Below, one piece after another: positions 23,040 through 33,080 of a stretch of 64,000 nt of DNA. The position numbers and the translations under genes are program-made. This DNA comes from Arctopsyche grandis. Taxonomy: Eukaryota > Arthropoda > Insecta > Trichoptera > Hydropsychidae. The stretch's first letter is position 1. Every line of letters begins with the position of its first letter. The DNA is taken from positions 29,016,001 through 29,080,000 of the forward strand of contig NC_135365.1 of NCBI RefSeq assembly GCF_051622035.1. The letters are read 5' to 3'. Below the pieces are notes generated by a model. The model searched no databases. It saw nothing but the letters and a program-made list of their open reading frames with translations, and was not told where the DNA came from.

Positions 23040-23840
23040 TTGAGATTTGAGAGGATCTTTATTTGGTTCGGTGATAATTGGTCACAAAGCGCTCATTCAA
23101 AAGTTGCTAAAATCTGACGGCCGAAAAGTCCATCATACTAACGATAACTAACGAGAACTCTAGTGCTAAATATTCAGTATCAGTGGCGTAGCCAGGATTT
23201 TGTCAAGGGGGGGTTTTGACAGGAAAAAAGGCAAGATAATTTATATAAAATCACAACATATAAAAAAAAAAAGTAAATACGTAATAAACATATGGTATGA
23301 ACAAAATTCAAATAAAATAAAAATAATGAATACTTTAAAAAAGTACGAAATTCACAGATCCAATCTTCGCGTATTTATCTAATATTTTTTCTGCACTAAA
23401 ATTTATATCCCTATGAATATCTAATAAAGCAAGTCCATTTAGTCGATTTTCCGACATCTAATTTCTTAAATATGTTTTTAGCCATCGTAGTGTGGAGAAG
23501 CTCCATTCACTTGTGGCTGTTGTCACCGGAAGTGTTGCTAGAAATTTTAGAAGTATGTAAAAATTAAAGGATTTTAAATTGCAATTGCAGCTAGTGCGTT
23601 TTTTGGTCGATTTTCACTAGTACTTATATATTGCCACCACATTTCCAACTCTCCAGCTAGAATGCAAGGCCCACAAAATATATCTTGGTTGTAAATTTCC
23701 CCCGAAGTCTTTATCTTATTTTTTAAGACACTTGGGGGTCCAGACCCCCTGAACCCCCCCCCCCCCTTCGCTACGCCACTGTTCAGTATTGCATGGCAAA
23801 AATTGTCTTTTGGACGATCGCAATAATCCAATTACCCTTT
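23040..23840 (+). repeat. Older repeat G, split by a hAT-like insertion
   Basis: The flanks of the hAT-like element (GGTGATAATTGGTCACAAAGCGC, TCCATCATACTAACGATAAC, then after the insertion GCATGGCAAAAATTGTCTTT) align with uninterrupted sequence at 54130-54350. The element therefore landed in an existing repeat. Confidence 0.75.
23181..23781. mobile_element. hAT-like MITE with perfect 8-bp target duplication
   Basis: Inverted ends CAGTGGCGTAGC and GCTACGCCACTG are flanked by TTCAGTAT on both sides (23173-23180, 23782-23789). An 8-bp duplication and a CAGTGGCG start are hallmarks of the hAT superfamily. The inner ends carry G and C runs. The interior is AT-rich with no transposase seen on either strand. 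Confidence 0.92.
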
Positions 23841-24099
23841 ATTTATGTTTAGTGAATACACCATTGATGTATAATACACTAGATGGGCCCTGACGTGTGA
23901 TTTTGGTCGGAGATCTTGTCTTCACTACCCTCGGGGGTTGTGGGGATTTAACTAGCGGGGAAGTTGGGGAAAAAAAAGGTTTTTTTCCCTACGACGCAGC
24001 GGTGCCTACCTACATACCTACTGAGAGAAACTGTGAATGCAACATATATTTTTCATGCGCCAAAAGGGAGACCAGTATAAAGCGTGAGGGCGGATCTAT

Positions 24100-24237
24100 G
24101 TGTATTATATATCTATGGAATACACGCATTATTGTATGTACGTCAAAAAAAAAGATTGCTCGACTTCGGAGGAGTAGGCAGGCTGCATTTTAGGGACTCA
24201 CTGGTATCTGGGGATGGTGCGATAGTTGGTCGGTTAT
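24100..24237 (+). repeat. Repeat E fragment
   Basis: ATTATTGTATGTACGTC, GACTTCGGAGGAGTAGGCAG, GGGACTCACTGGTATCTG. Related copies lie at 46700-46870 (plus) and 38428-38540 (minus). It is interrupted here by the TTAA-type MITE that starts at 24238. Confidence 0.75.
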
Positions 24238-24770
24238 CTCTTTGAGTTCTGACGTTTTTTTTGTCGAAATCCCACCACGCTGAAAATTTCGCCAACATTT
24301 CCAACTAGAATTATTTACAAATCCAATAGAAAGCAGGTATAAAAATTGTAGCCAATCCAAACAAACCATAGATAGCTACTGTCGAGGATTTCGAGTTTTG
24401 TAATTGTGTTTTTAGACTATCTCATATATCTTGCAACAATATTTATTGAATGTATTTTTCCAAAATTAGTTCCATCTTCTTCATTTTTGTTAAAATGTAA
24501 TGCTCACAATCTAAAATACTCGGCAGCTAGGGATTTCCACCGAGAAATTCTGATTTGGTTATAAATTCAGAAATTCCGGTATAAACCAGTCTTTATAAAC
24601 GTCGACAAATGAATTACACGACGTATTACACGACCCATGTTCAATGCATTTTTTTTCAATGCTACCTGGAAATGCTTAGCGGGTAGTATTCTTGTTTACT
24701 TTGTACATGCTCAAAATGCAACGCCTATCGGCGTTTTTCAGGCCCATGGCCTTGTTCAGCATTCAAAGGG
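24238..24770 (+). mobile_element. piggyBac-like MITE, family D copy 1
   Basis: The right end TTCAGCATTCAAAGGG is followed by TTAA. The left end CTCTTTGAGTTCTGACG is a decayed version of CCCTTTGAATGCTGA. The interior matches the better copy at 51950-52492 throughout. No coding capacity. Confidence 0.8.
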
Positions 24771-24774
24771 TTAA

Positions 24775-25489
24775 ACACGACATACTTACACGATGGTTAA
24801 TCAATTATTAATTCCGTTGATCCGAATTGTGCCGCCCCCCCCCCTAGATTTGAATGCGACTATCCACGTTGTTAAATGTATTATTATGAATTTTAATTAA
24901 AATCCTATTTGCTAGTAATAGGATGCCAACAGGAAGAATAAAAAAAAATGACATCGACAATGTTATTAATTTATTTGCGTCAATAAAATCTAAACGGTAT
25001 CCATTATTGTAATGTTTTATATTATATAATAGGTATTGTAAATAAAATGATATTATAATAATAACATTATGGTTTTCAACATTTATTTAATACTAATTTT
25101 ATATTTTTTAGCTTAAAAAAAATGTACAATATTTTCAGGAGATTATTTTTTACTGTACCAAATCTCTTATTTTACTTTTAATTTTATTGATAGTAAAATA
25201 AGTATATAATAAGTGAAAATTATTTTACTATTAATTTTATTGATAAAAATATATAAATAAAAAAATGATTAAAAGAAATAGTTAAAATTCATATAACCAT
25301 TTATTTAATATAATACACCCCCCCCCCCTTGAAAACCATTTCTTACTGGTCAAAACTTTTGACCCCCCCCTGGGAAAAGCTGAAATTACTGAATTTGAAC
25401 TTCTTTTTTAAACTTAAAATTTCTTTAAAGTGAATATTTTATGAATGCAATTATATTGGAAATGAATAGTGAATATATGGTAAACAGAC
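24775..25489. other. AT-rich gap with two C runs
   Basis: C runs at 24834-24844 and 25318-25328 flank about 480 bp of very AT-rich DNA. A TIR-less element with homopolymer ends is conceivable but unproven. No coding signal. Confidence 0.35.
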
Positions 25490-25736
25490 TACTAGTCATA
25501 TGTTAACCAGTCACAGGACAACCGGTCGCTCTAGATCGGTCACACGTGATCACCCGTCACACTAAAACTGGTCACGAGAAAACTGGTCACACCCTAAAAT
25601 CGGTCACGAGAAAACTGGTTAACCGATTTTAGGGTGTGACCAGTTTTCTCGTGACCAGTTTTAGTGTGACGGGTGATCACGTGTGACCGATCTAGAGCGA
25701 CCGGTTGTCCTGTGACCGGTTCACATTTGACTAGTA
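25490..25736. repeat. 247-bp near-perfect palindrome with GGTCAC subrepeats
   Basis: Arms of about 115 bp (from TACTAGTCA) match their reverse complement with only about three differences, all near the outer ends, around a 17-nt spacer (CACGAGAAAACTGGTTA). Each arm holds about six diverged GGTCAC words, for example AAAACTGGTCACGAGAAAA. It reads as a recent fold-back or MITE insertion; there is no coding content. Confidence 0.95.
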
Positions 25737-25935
25737 ATCACCGAACCGAATATATATACATATGTTAAAATTTGTGCTACAAACAGGGGTAAACAGGGCT
25801 AGCAGGAGACGATATCTTAAAATTTTTAATTCAATGGTTTTCCACCATACTTGGAAAATTGGTATGTAAAAAAAAATAATAGAAATATAAAAACATTTCT
25901 TATTAAGATATTAGTATATAAAGTATGTATAATTT

Positions 25936-26108
25936 ATTATGGGATAATAATTTTGGCACGGCTGTAAAATAAATTATGCGAAAAATGTCAAAACGACATT
26001 TAATATCAAATAAACATCTCTAAAATAGCTTACACGACTGATTCGGCGTTCGCCCTCCAAATCAAACGTCAAACGAGCTGCCAATAACAAAAATAAAATT
26101 TGACGTTT
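25936..26108 (-). repeat. Repeat L fragment
   Basis: GGGATAATAATTTTGGCACGG, AAACGACATTTAATATCAAA and TTTGATTTGGAGGGCGAACG (inverse) match, in opposite orientation, 58045-58207 in the channel gene intron. Confidence 0.75.
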
Positions 26109-26134
26109 CAGTGAAATCATAACCAGTTACATTT

Positions 26135-26470
26135 TCACTGGGTAATGTAATATCTAATATCTATTGGTACTGTAATTATACCTACAACAAAATCTTTCTT
26201 ATTTCTAGTATAATAACTATGTATATCTCTATTTCTTATTGTATAATCCTTAAAATACTTATGATCTAACTTATAAACAAAAGACAATGTACTAAAATTT
26301 AAACTATTCCTAAGACTCATCCATCCCAATTCATCTAACATACTTCTAATACTTTTTAATCTACCAACATTCAAAACACCTCTCATACCTTTATTTTGTA
26401 TTTTTTGCATTTTTCCTAAATCTTGGCCATTAAACATGTTAAGCACAGTGGCACAATAAACCACGTGTGG
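26135..26470 (-). mobile_element. LINE fragment (RT C-terminus, frame partly open)
   Basis: The minus-strand frame 26464-26135 encodes VYCATVLNMFNGQDLGKMQK, then IQNKGMRGVLNVGRLKSIRS and MLDELGWMSLRNS, the typical order after the reverse transcriptase domain of Jockey/CR1-type LINEs. Truncated at its 5-prime side. Same family as 1-310. Confidence 0.75.
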
Positions 26471-26489
26471 CTATAGACTAAAAATTTTT

Positions 26490-27000
26490 TTTTTCTACTT
26501 TAAATATTTCTTAACCTACATACATTAGACACCACCTTTTCTAACCATTTTTTTAATGATATATTCAGCGTGTACCTTAAAATTCAGTCTCGAGTCAATG
26601 TGGATTTTACTTTTAACATACCTCCTTTACGTTTCACTTACGATTACAATTCAGGAAAAAGTTTGCCTCTTATCCGATCGTTTTCATACTTTGCCATATT
26701 GCTCATTTTGGTCATCAATATAAGTAAATGGATCCTCCGCCATTACGATGGTGCAAAAATAACTTCTATAATTTGTATATATTTGAATTTCTGAAAAGTA
26801 CCTGACGTTTTTAGTTTTAAACATAGATGGCGGTAGTAAAATAAAATTATAGGTATTTTTATTCAAAATAATAATTTTATATACAAATTATAGAAGAGGT
26901 ATGTTTTTAAAAAACTTTTTTTTATAATATAATTAATTATTCTACTTTAAAATATTTCTTAACCTTTTTTCTTATTAGCATAATTTAATACCTCATTAGC
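26490..27000. repeat. Diverged repeats around a hairpin
   Basis: The word CTACTTTAAATATTTCTTAACC at 26496-26517 recurs at 26941-26963. Between them CTTCTATAATTTGTATAT (26763) is inverted at 26879-26897. The part 26665-26770 also resembles 3390-3490. Probably a nested or fold-back non-coding element. Confidence 0.5.
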
Positions 27001-28070
27001 TTGTGGGAGCTATTTTAGACAGGGGCATTATTTTTATTTGCCGGCCCGATAAATGGTACCAATTTATGTATTTTTTTGTACAAGAAGAACAATGAATGTT
27101 TGAAAGAACAATTTTACTTTTATTTTACACTTTTACTGTGTTTTTTTTTGGATAAAAGCAAATTTTTCGAGGCATCCACTGACGAGTAATGAGTTAACTC
27201 GTCGAGTGCCTCTCGCAGAGGTCGTTGTCGTCTTCGGTTTAAATATTGGTTCAAAATATTGAACCGGAGTTTATTTTTAACGGGGCCCGATTCTTCCGTG
27301 TGCGACTCGCATTGTTGTGTGAGATTTTCGACCGTTTAAGAGATACAGGGTGTCTCTCTCAGACGAAACGCATTCCATACATAAAAATACACAGTTCAAA
27401 TAAAAAACAAGCTAATTCAGCATACATATGTATATATTCGATGATGACGTACAGGGGATGCGTTAGTACGACAGACACACACACACACATTGATATTTGA
27501 ACGAGTGCATTTAATGTCAATATGTTATAAATGTGATTTAGAGATGCTATTTAAGCTGTCTAATATCTGATTTAAAATGCCTTGCACGTATACATATGTA
27601 TATATAATATATGTACATATGTATAAGCGCACATAATTAATTTTATTTATTTATTGCGCTGCGAGTGTTATTTTGAAACCAGTTTTGCGCATTTCAACGG
27701 TGCCGGAAGACCACATTACTTGTTGCAAAAAGGATATTCTCGATATACATACAAAAGACGCTATTCTATTATTGAATGTTTTAATGTTTGTCTTGATTTT
27801 GATTGACAATCGTCGATTGAATTGATTGTAATGATGTACCTACAAATATATATGTATATACATATATATTATATACATAATGCAAATGTTTAAAGACTGT
27901 TTAAAGACTCGGTTATTGTTTCATATTGTCGAATATTGTATTATGATGTGAATTTTCAATATATCGAATAGTTTTCGCGATCCCCAATCAGCGGTGTCTA
28001 ATTTTTTCTAGTTTTGTTATAAAGAATTTTCAGCATTGTGAAATAATTTCTCTAGAAGTCTCTAGAAGTT
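27001..28070. other. Intergenic, nothing recognised
   Basis: Starts with a word (TTTGCCGGCCCGATAAATG) shared with repeat L at 57868. It has a (AC)n run at 27474-27487 and several ACATATGTATAT palindromes. No domain-like frame. Confidence 0.4.
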
Positions 28071-28072
28071 TG

Positions 28073-28210
28073 TTATAACTAGAGGTAGGATAGTCACAGT
28101 GCTATCCATTGTTCAAATCTTTTGTAAAAAAGGTTCGGAACACCTTTAACAATGCATTTTTAACCTTTGAACAATACGCGGCACCTTCTGGGTCCGGTGA
28201 CTAGTTATAA
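28073..28210 (+). mobile_element. Small MITE family P, best copy
   Basis: Bounded by TTATAACTAG (28073) and its inverse CTAGTTATAA (28201). The interior matches 14349-14478 (GGTAGGATAG...CAGTGCTATCCATTGTTC and GCGGCACCTTCTGGGTCCGG) and has an AAGGTTCGGAACACCTT hairpin. Confidence 0.8.
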
Positions 28211-29365
28211 CTTTAATTTATTCATTGGGTCATTAGGGCAATCACAAAATGCAATACACGTTCCAACAGTGCTAAAAAAAATGTTTTCTATAAAATTACA
28301 ATAGCCATAATGCCAAAAAACCATATTGCCCTAATCACCTGTCGCTGTCTAGTTACAATAAAGCGTGACAGCAGCACATTTGTTTTATTCAGTGGCGCAC
28401 CTAGGATTTAATATGTGGGTTAAATAAATTTAAAAAAATTTAATTCAACAAAAAGTGCTTATTTTATTTCAATATTTAAATAAATTTTAAATTTTAACCC
28501 AACAAAAAATATTTAAAGAATTAAAGTTAGCTTAATTTTATTATTACAAATTTTTTTAGATTTTCTGATTATAATGATTTGGGGATGTGGGGGGGGGGGG
28601 GTTATTACGGTTATTAGGTCTTAATATTCTTATATATGTATGTATGTACATATTAAAGTCGACACAATATTAATATTTAATTTTAAAATATTATTCAAAT
28701 TATATTTTCCTTTTTTTACGTTTCTCTTTTCTCATTTTTCCAACCCCTTTACAATTACATTTTTAATTTTAAGAATTATTTTAATACTGCAGTGTCCTTG
28801 GAATGGTTTATCGAATATTACAATTTACAAAAAAAGTGTCATTTTATGCATTTTCAATATAAAAAAGAGCTTTTAACTCGATTTACTTTTTATTTCAGAT
28901 TTTCAAATCTGAGCAATGATTCAGTTATGTAATATTTATGGAAGATTGCGCAATAATTCCATCACAAACCACACAATAAAAAGTCATGCAAGCGTCATTA
29001 ATTTTAGTCGATTTATATTATTTATTGTATTTTATGCAATGAGGAATTCTTGAATTCAAGTTAAAAGCAATAAACAACTTTAATGCAGTTACATCATTTT
29101 TGACGAGAGATTATGCTCATTATAAAGTCATCAATTTTATTTAATTAATATTACCCTCATCTCTAGTATCATCTTGTTTATTGTGGTTAATTCTATTTCA
29201 ATTAATTCAAATGAATTATTATATGAACACATATTTTAGAACATTCCCTACGAAACATTGTATCAAAAGACATATTCGAATATATGTAAGTAAAATATAT
29301 TAGTAACAAAAATCAAATTGTACACGAAACAGAAAATACATCGCCACTTTTAATCCCAAATTTTA
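28211..29365. other. AT-rich intergenic with one hAT-like end
   Basis: CAGTGGCGCACCTAGGATTT at 28391 resembles the hAT-like end at 23181, but no matching inverted end was found downstream. A G run lies at 28588-28602. Otherwise AT-rich, with no gene. Confidence 0.4.
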
Positions 29366-29369
29366 TTAA

Positions 29370-29940
29370 CCTTTGAAGGACGGAGCGTCGAGATTGAACG
29401 AATGTCCCAAACCGGGGTCGAGTAAGACCCCAGTATTTTTAAATCAAAATACAGCTTTTCTTAATACAAATGGGTTCAATATATATCTTATTAATCATTT
29501 TATACATCAACATAAAAAAGTTTTAGTCCTATAGCATATTTTTGACTATTTTTGTATTAAAAATAACGGCAAACATCGACATGTAAACGCACATAGGTAA
29601 GTCCAACAGGCGACTGCATGACTCAATAGCCATGCGCCAAAAGCGACGAAAACAATAGCTTACGAAAATATAGCTGTTTCTTTCTCTCGCATTGATTCAT
29701 CGATCAATTAGAATATGCAAGCGAACAGTTAAAAGCATGACGTATCGCCACCGCCTTTAAATCATACTATGGAACGTAGAAATGTATAAATGTATTTTTT
29801 TACGATAAATAAATTTCTTGTAGTTCATTCTATGAATTCAAGAAATATAGGGTGTATAGATATGAAAAACCATACAGTTATTACGAAAAACGTAAAAATT
29901 GGGGCATTTACATACATAACCCCACATCGGTGAGGAAGGG
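29370..29940. mobile_element. TTAA-flanked piggyBac-like MITE, family R
   Basis: TTAA at 29366-29369 and 29941-29944 flanks ends CCTTTGAAGGACGGAG and, inverted, CCCTTCCTCACCGATG. Ends starting CCYTT next to TTAA are typical of piggyBac. About 570 bp, with no transposase fragment found. Confidence 0.8.
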
Positions 29941-29944
29941 TTAA

Positions 29945-30630
29945 ATATTCTTTCAAATATGTATACTAATCTTAACAAAAGCATTCAATAATAGTCTAAA
30001 TTTAGGAGCAAATCAGTTGCCGTCATATTTGAAGGCAAGTATCGCTAATTCCGCTAACAGTTAAAATTAGAACACATATGCATATCGACACGATAATATA
30101 TCGAAAAAGTCGAGTGTCGGTCACGTCGAATTTTTTCATCCAACTCGGACACGATATGCAATTTTTTAGACGTATACCTACACGTATTGTATACACATAC
30201 ATAAATACATATATATATATATTAATAATATAGCTATCTAATATAATATAAAGCAATATTCCGATCACTCGTGACTGAACGCACATAACCGACAACGCGG
30301 TGCATTGACTTGGCCATTGCCGTCTCTAGGCACTAGGCAAGTGAGGCATGGCCCCAGGGCGACACGTCCGCCCAACTGTGCAATTAATATAATAATAATA
30401 ATAACCAAAATCATAGTGCAGTTACGATCAAAAAATACCGAACCGAAATTCGATACCTGCCGACCGAAATGCGATTTTAAGTGATGCTGACTGGGATGTC
30501 GTTCCGAGTCTTGAATAAATTTCTTCATGACTGTGTAGTTGAATTACACGGCGCTGTTTGGGCGGTTAAAAGTTTTTCAGAAGATTTTCTAGTATACGAT
30601 ATACATACCATCTAAAATTTTTCTCCTATA
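29945..30630. other. Intergenic with a hAT-like end word
   Basis: At 30325-30375 CTAGGCACTAGGCAAGTGAG followed by GCCCCAGGGCG resembles a hAT-type terminus, but a partner end was not found. A related word is at 44232. The rest shows nothing recognisable. Confidence 0.35.
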
Positions 30631-30634
30631 TTAA

Positions 30635-31090
30635 GAGGGCTGTACACCCGAAACCTTAATTTTGTTACCGTTCCTTTCTTGAGTAAATGCGACAGTTGAG
30701 CTTCGACCAGATAAAACGTATTTTAAATTGACAAAATCGAGGTTTCGTATTCTACTATTTTCTCCTCCAAAACTGGACCAATTTTTAAAAAAAATTCATC
30801 ATCGGTATGAGAAAGATACTCTCTGTGCATCTATCGGCGTATTTTTTTAAAAATCGACCGTTAAATAAGCACGCTGGACTCGTTTCGTGGGTGTAAAAAA
30901 GAGGCGATTTTATAGATTTTTGGCGGCTCCTAGCTCATTTAAAAAATAATTAATCAAAAAAATAAAACGATAGATGCACCCCAATGGTGGATATCCATAG
31001 CATATTAAAAAATAATTTCTCTAGTGTCATAATTGAGGAAGGGAGAAGTATAGTACGTTTGTATGGACAAGGTGCTGCTGTCCAGCCCTC
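30635..31090 (+). mobile_element. TTAA-flanked MITE, family C copy 2
   Basis: Ends GAGGGCTGTACACCCG and, inverted, GAGGGCTGGACAGCAGC; TTAA at 30631-30634 and 31091-31094. Interior as copy 1 without the TA expansion. It shares its right TTAA with copy 3. Confidence 0.88.
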
Positions 31091-31094
31091 TTAA

Positions 31095-31616
31095 GAGGGC
31101 TGTACATCAGCGCCTTGTCCATACAAACGTATTACACTTCTCTCTTCTTCAATAAGAGCACTAGAGAAATTATTTTTTAATATGCTATGGATATCCAACA
31201 TTGGGGTGCATCTATCGTTTTTTTTTTTTTTTTTTTAGTTATTTTTTATAGGAGTTAGGAGCCTCCAAACATCTATAAAATCGCCTCTTTTTTACACCCA
31301 CGAAAAGAGTCCAGCGTGCTTATTTAACGGTTGATTTAAAAAAAAATACGACCACACAAACATAGAAAATATCTTTCTCGTACCGATGATGAATTTTTTT
31401 TAAATTGGTCCAGTTTCGGAGGAGAAAACTGGAGAATACGAAACCTCGATTTTGTCGATTTAAAATAGATATTATCTGGTCGAGGCGCAACTGTCGCATT
31501 CACTCAATATATATATTGATATATATTGTCGCATTCACTCAATATATACATTCATCTAATATATATATCGAAGAAAGGAACGGCAACAAAATTAACGTTT
31601 CGGGTATCCAGCCCTC
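31095..31616 (-). mobile_element. TTAA-flanked MITE, family C copy 3 (inverted)
   Basis: Starts right after the shared TTAA (31091-31094) and ends before TTAA at 31617-31620. It is the reverse complement of copies 1 and 2 with scattered changes and some extra GAGTGAATGCGACA-TATA words. Confidence 0.88.
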
Positions 31617-31699
31617 TTAATGTCAAACAACAATTCATCTAACACACTTTATAAATATACTCGTACGTTCATACAATTTTATTTCATATATATGTATAT

Positions 31700-32040
31700 G
31701 TATATATAAAATTGAATGTCTGTTTGTCTGTCTGTCTGTCTCGTATATGTTCCTAAGCCACTCAACCGATTACGATGGAACTTTCAGGATTTGTTGTATG
31801 CATGTGCGGGAAGCTTACTGTGAAAAAAAAACCGGGAAAAAACCTCTTAATAATGATATTCGTAATTACGTTTTTACCGACGCGAAAGTTTGTAGCGCCA
31901 TTGTGTAGTCAAGGAAATGTGTTCGTTGGTAACTACGTTACCAGTTGGTTTATGACGACACGGCTTTGAAGAGACGTTAGTTGAGCTCCAACCATCACTA
32001 GAAACGGGAATGGGAACGGGAACATGCCGGGTTTAGCTCG
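31700..32040 (-). mobile_element. Repeat family O, ACAG-tailed copy
   Basis: On the minus strand it starts AAACCCGGCATGTTCCCG, contains GTTGGAGCTCAACTAACG and AATCGGTTGAGTGGCTTAGG, and ends in (ACAG)n. Matches 8701-9075. Confidence 0.75.
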
Positions 32041-32161
32041 TTTCATATGAAATCAAATCCTAGTCTGTTCAGAATAAAATGTGTAAAATTATAATTAATT
32101 CAACGATGACAGAAACATATTTAGATTTGTTTCTCGGGAAACATTTAATAAACACTTCCAT

Positions 32162-32570
32162 AGCCAGCAGTATGGCTCAGTGGTAGCGTGTATGTTTGCT
32201 GCTGCGCTAACTGCTGGTTTGGCTTGGATATTTGTGAGTCCAAGTCGATCGTTTCTTATCAGAGTTTGCCAATTTTATTTCATCATTGTTGAAACGGTTC
32301 CTCAAAATTGTCAAAAAAATCATCCTACCTGCTGTCACAAATCTTCTGTATTTAATCTATGTAAAATTTGTAAAAATTATGTACAAATCTAAAATCCGTA
32401 GATGTCTCAATGGATTAATTAATTGTTAATGTCGTATTCTTCAGCTTCTTGAAATACAGTGATTTATGTAATAAAAATGCTACATTGCTTGTAATTAATT
32501 GTCTAGGAAGGCGCATTGGGGTCTTCCTGTCAAGCCTTCACGGTATATATCTATGTAAAAATAAAATAAT
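32162..32570 (+). mobile_element. Complete tRNA-derived SINE copy
   Basis: The head AGCCAGCAGTATGGCTCAGT-GGTAGCGTG is very like a tRNA 5-prime half (A box). The B-box region is degenerate here. The body has GAGTCCAAGTCGATCGTTTC, and the tail is GAAGGCGCATTGGGGTCTTC-CTG with AAATAAAAT. Confidence 0.85.
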
Positions 32571-32745
32571 ATTATTAAGAGGAGAGATCCCGCTATCCCG
32601 GAGAAGTTAAAATTTTCACCCCCGGAAAAGCATAGGGTTTTACAAAATTTTTCATAATATTATTAAGAGGAGAGATTCAAAATTCCGCTATCTTGGAGAA
32701 GCTAAAATTTTTGACCCCGGAATATCATAGGGTTTTACGAAAATA
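32571..32745 (+). repeat. Direct duplication of about 85-90 bp
   Basis: ATTATTAAGAGGAGAGAT ... CATAGGGTTTTAC occurs twice in tandem with scattered changes, lying just upstream of a LINE fragment and in frame with its first codons. Confidence 0.75.
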
Positions 32746-33080
32746 TAATATTTTGTTGCCAATTAGGGCTAGAACAAACGAGCTCATGAACTCCCCCCTC
32801 TCGAGAGCTGTTCAACTCCTTAACTTACTGGCACACTCCTTGGATATCTTCAATACCAGTTATGTTGAGTTAGTTGAACACATCTTACTTACATAGCACG
32901 ATATAATTATCATTATTATTTATTTGTTTTTAATTATACATATTTCTTACATGCTTTATATATTTTTTTTTATTTTTGTTATTCTTGTTTTATATGTATA
33001 TTTGTATTATAACCAGAGGGACGCTTTGAGGCTACCTTTCAAGTCACTGTTATATTGATTTTTTTAAATAAAAATAAAAA
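32746..33080 (+). mobile_element. LINE 3-prime fragment with tail
   Basis: The frame to 32896 encodes PIRARTNELMNSPLSRAVQL and then LDIFNTSYVELVEHIL, typical for the very C-terminus of LINE ORF2. The UTR then ends with ACCAGAGGGACGCTTTGAGG-CTACCTTTCAAG and AAATAAA, the diverged counterpart of the SINE tail. This is a candidate partner LINE for the SINE family. Confidence 0.6.

Noticed and set aside
24834-25328. Element bounded by two C runs
   Set aside because: C runs are on the same strand rather than inverted, and no second copy or target duplication was found.
28391-28620. Second hAT-like MITE
   Set aside because: Only one CAGTGGCG end could be found, with no inverted partner or 8-bp duplication.
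32162-32240. Possible functional tRNA at the SINE head
   Set aside because: The sequence resembles the 5-prime half of a tRNA but continues into the SINE body and recurs with it elsewhere.
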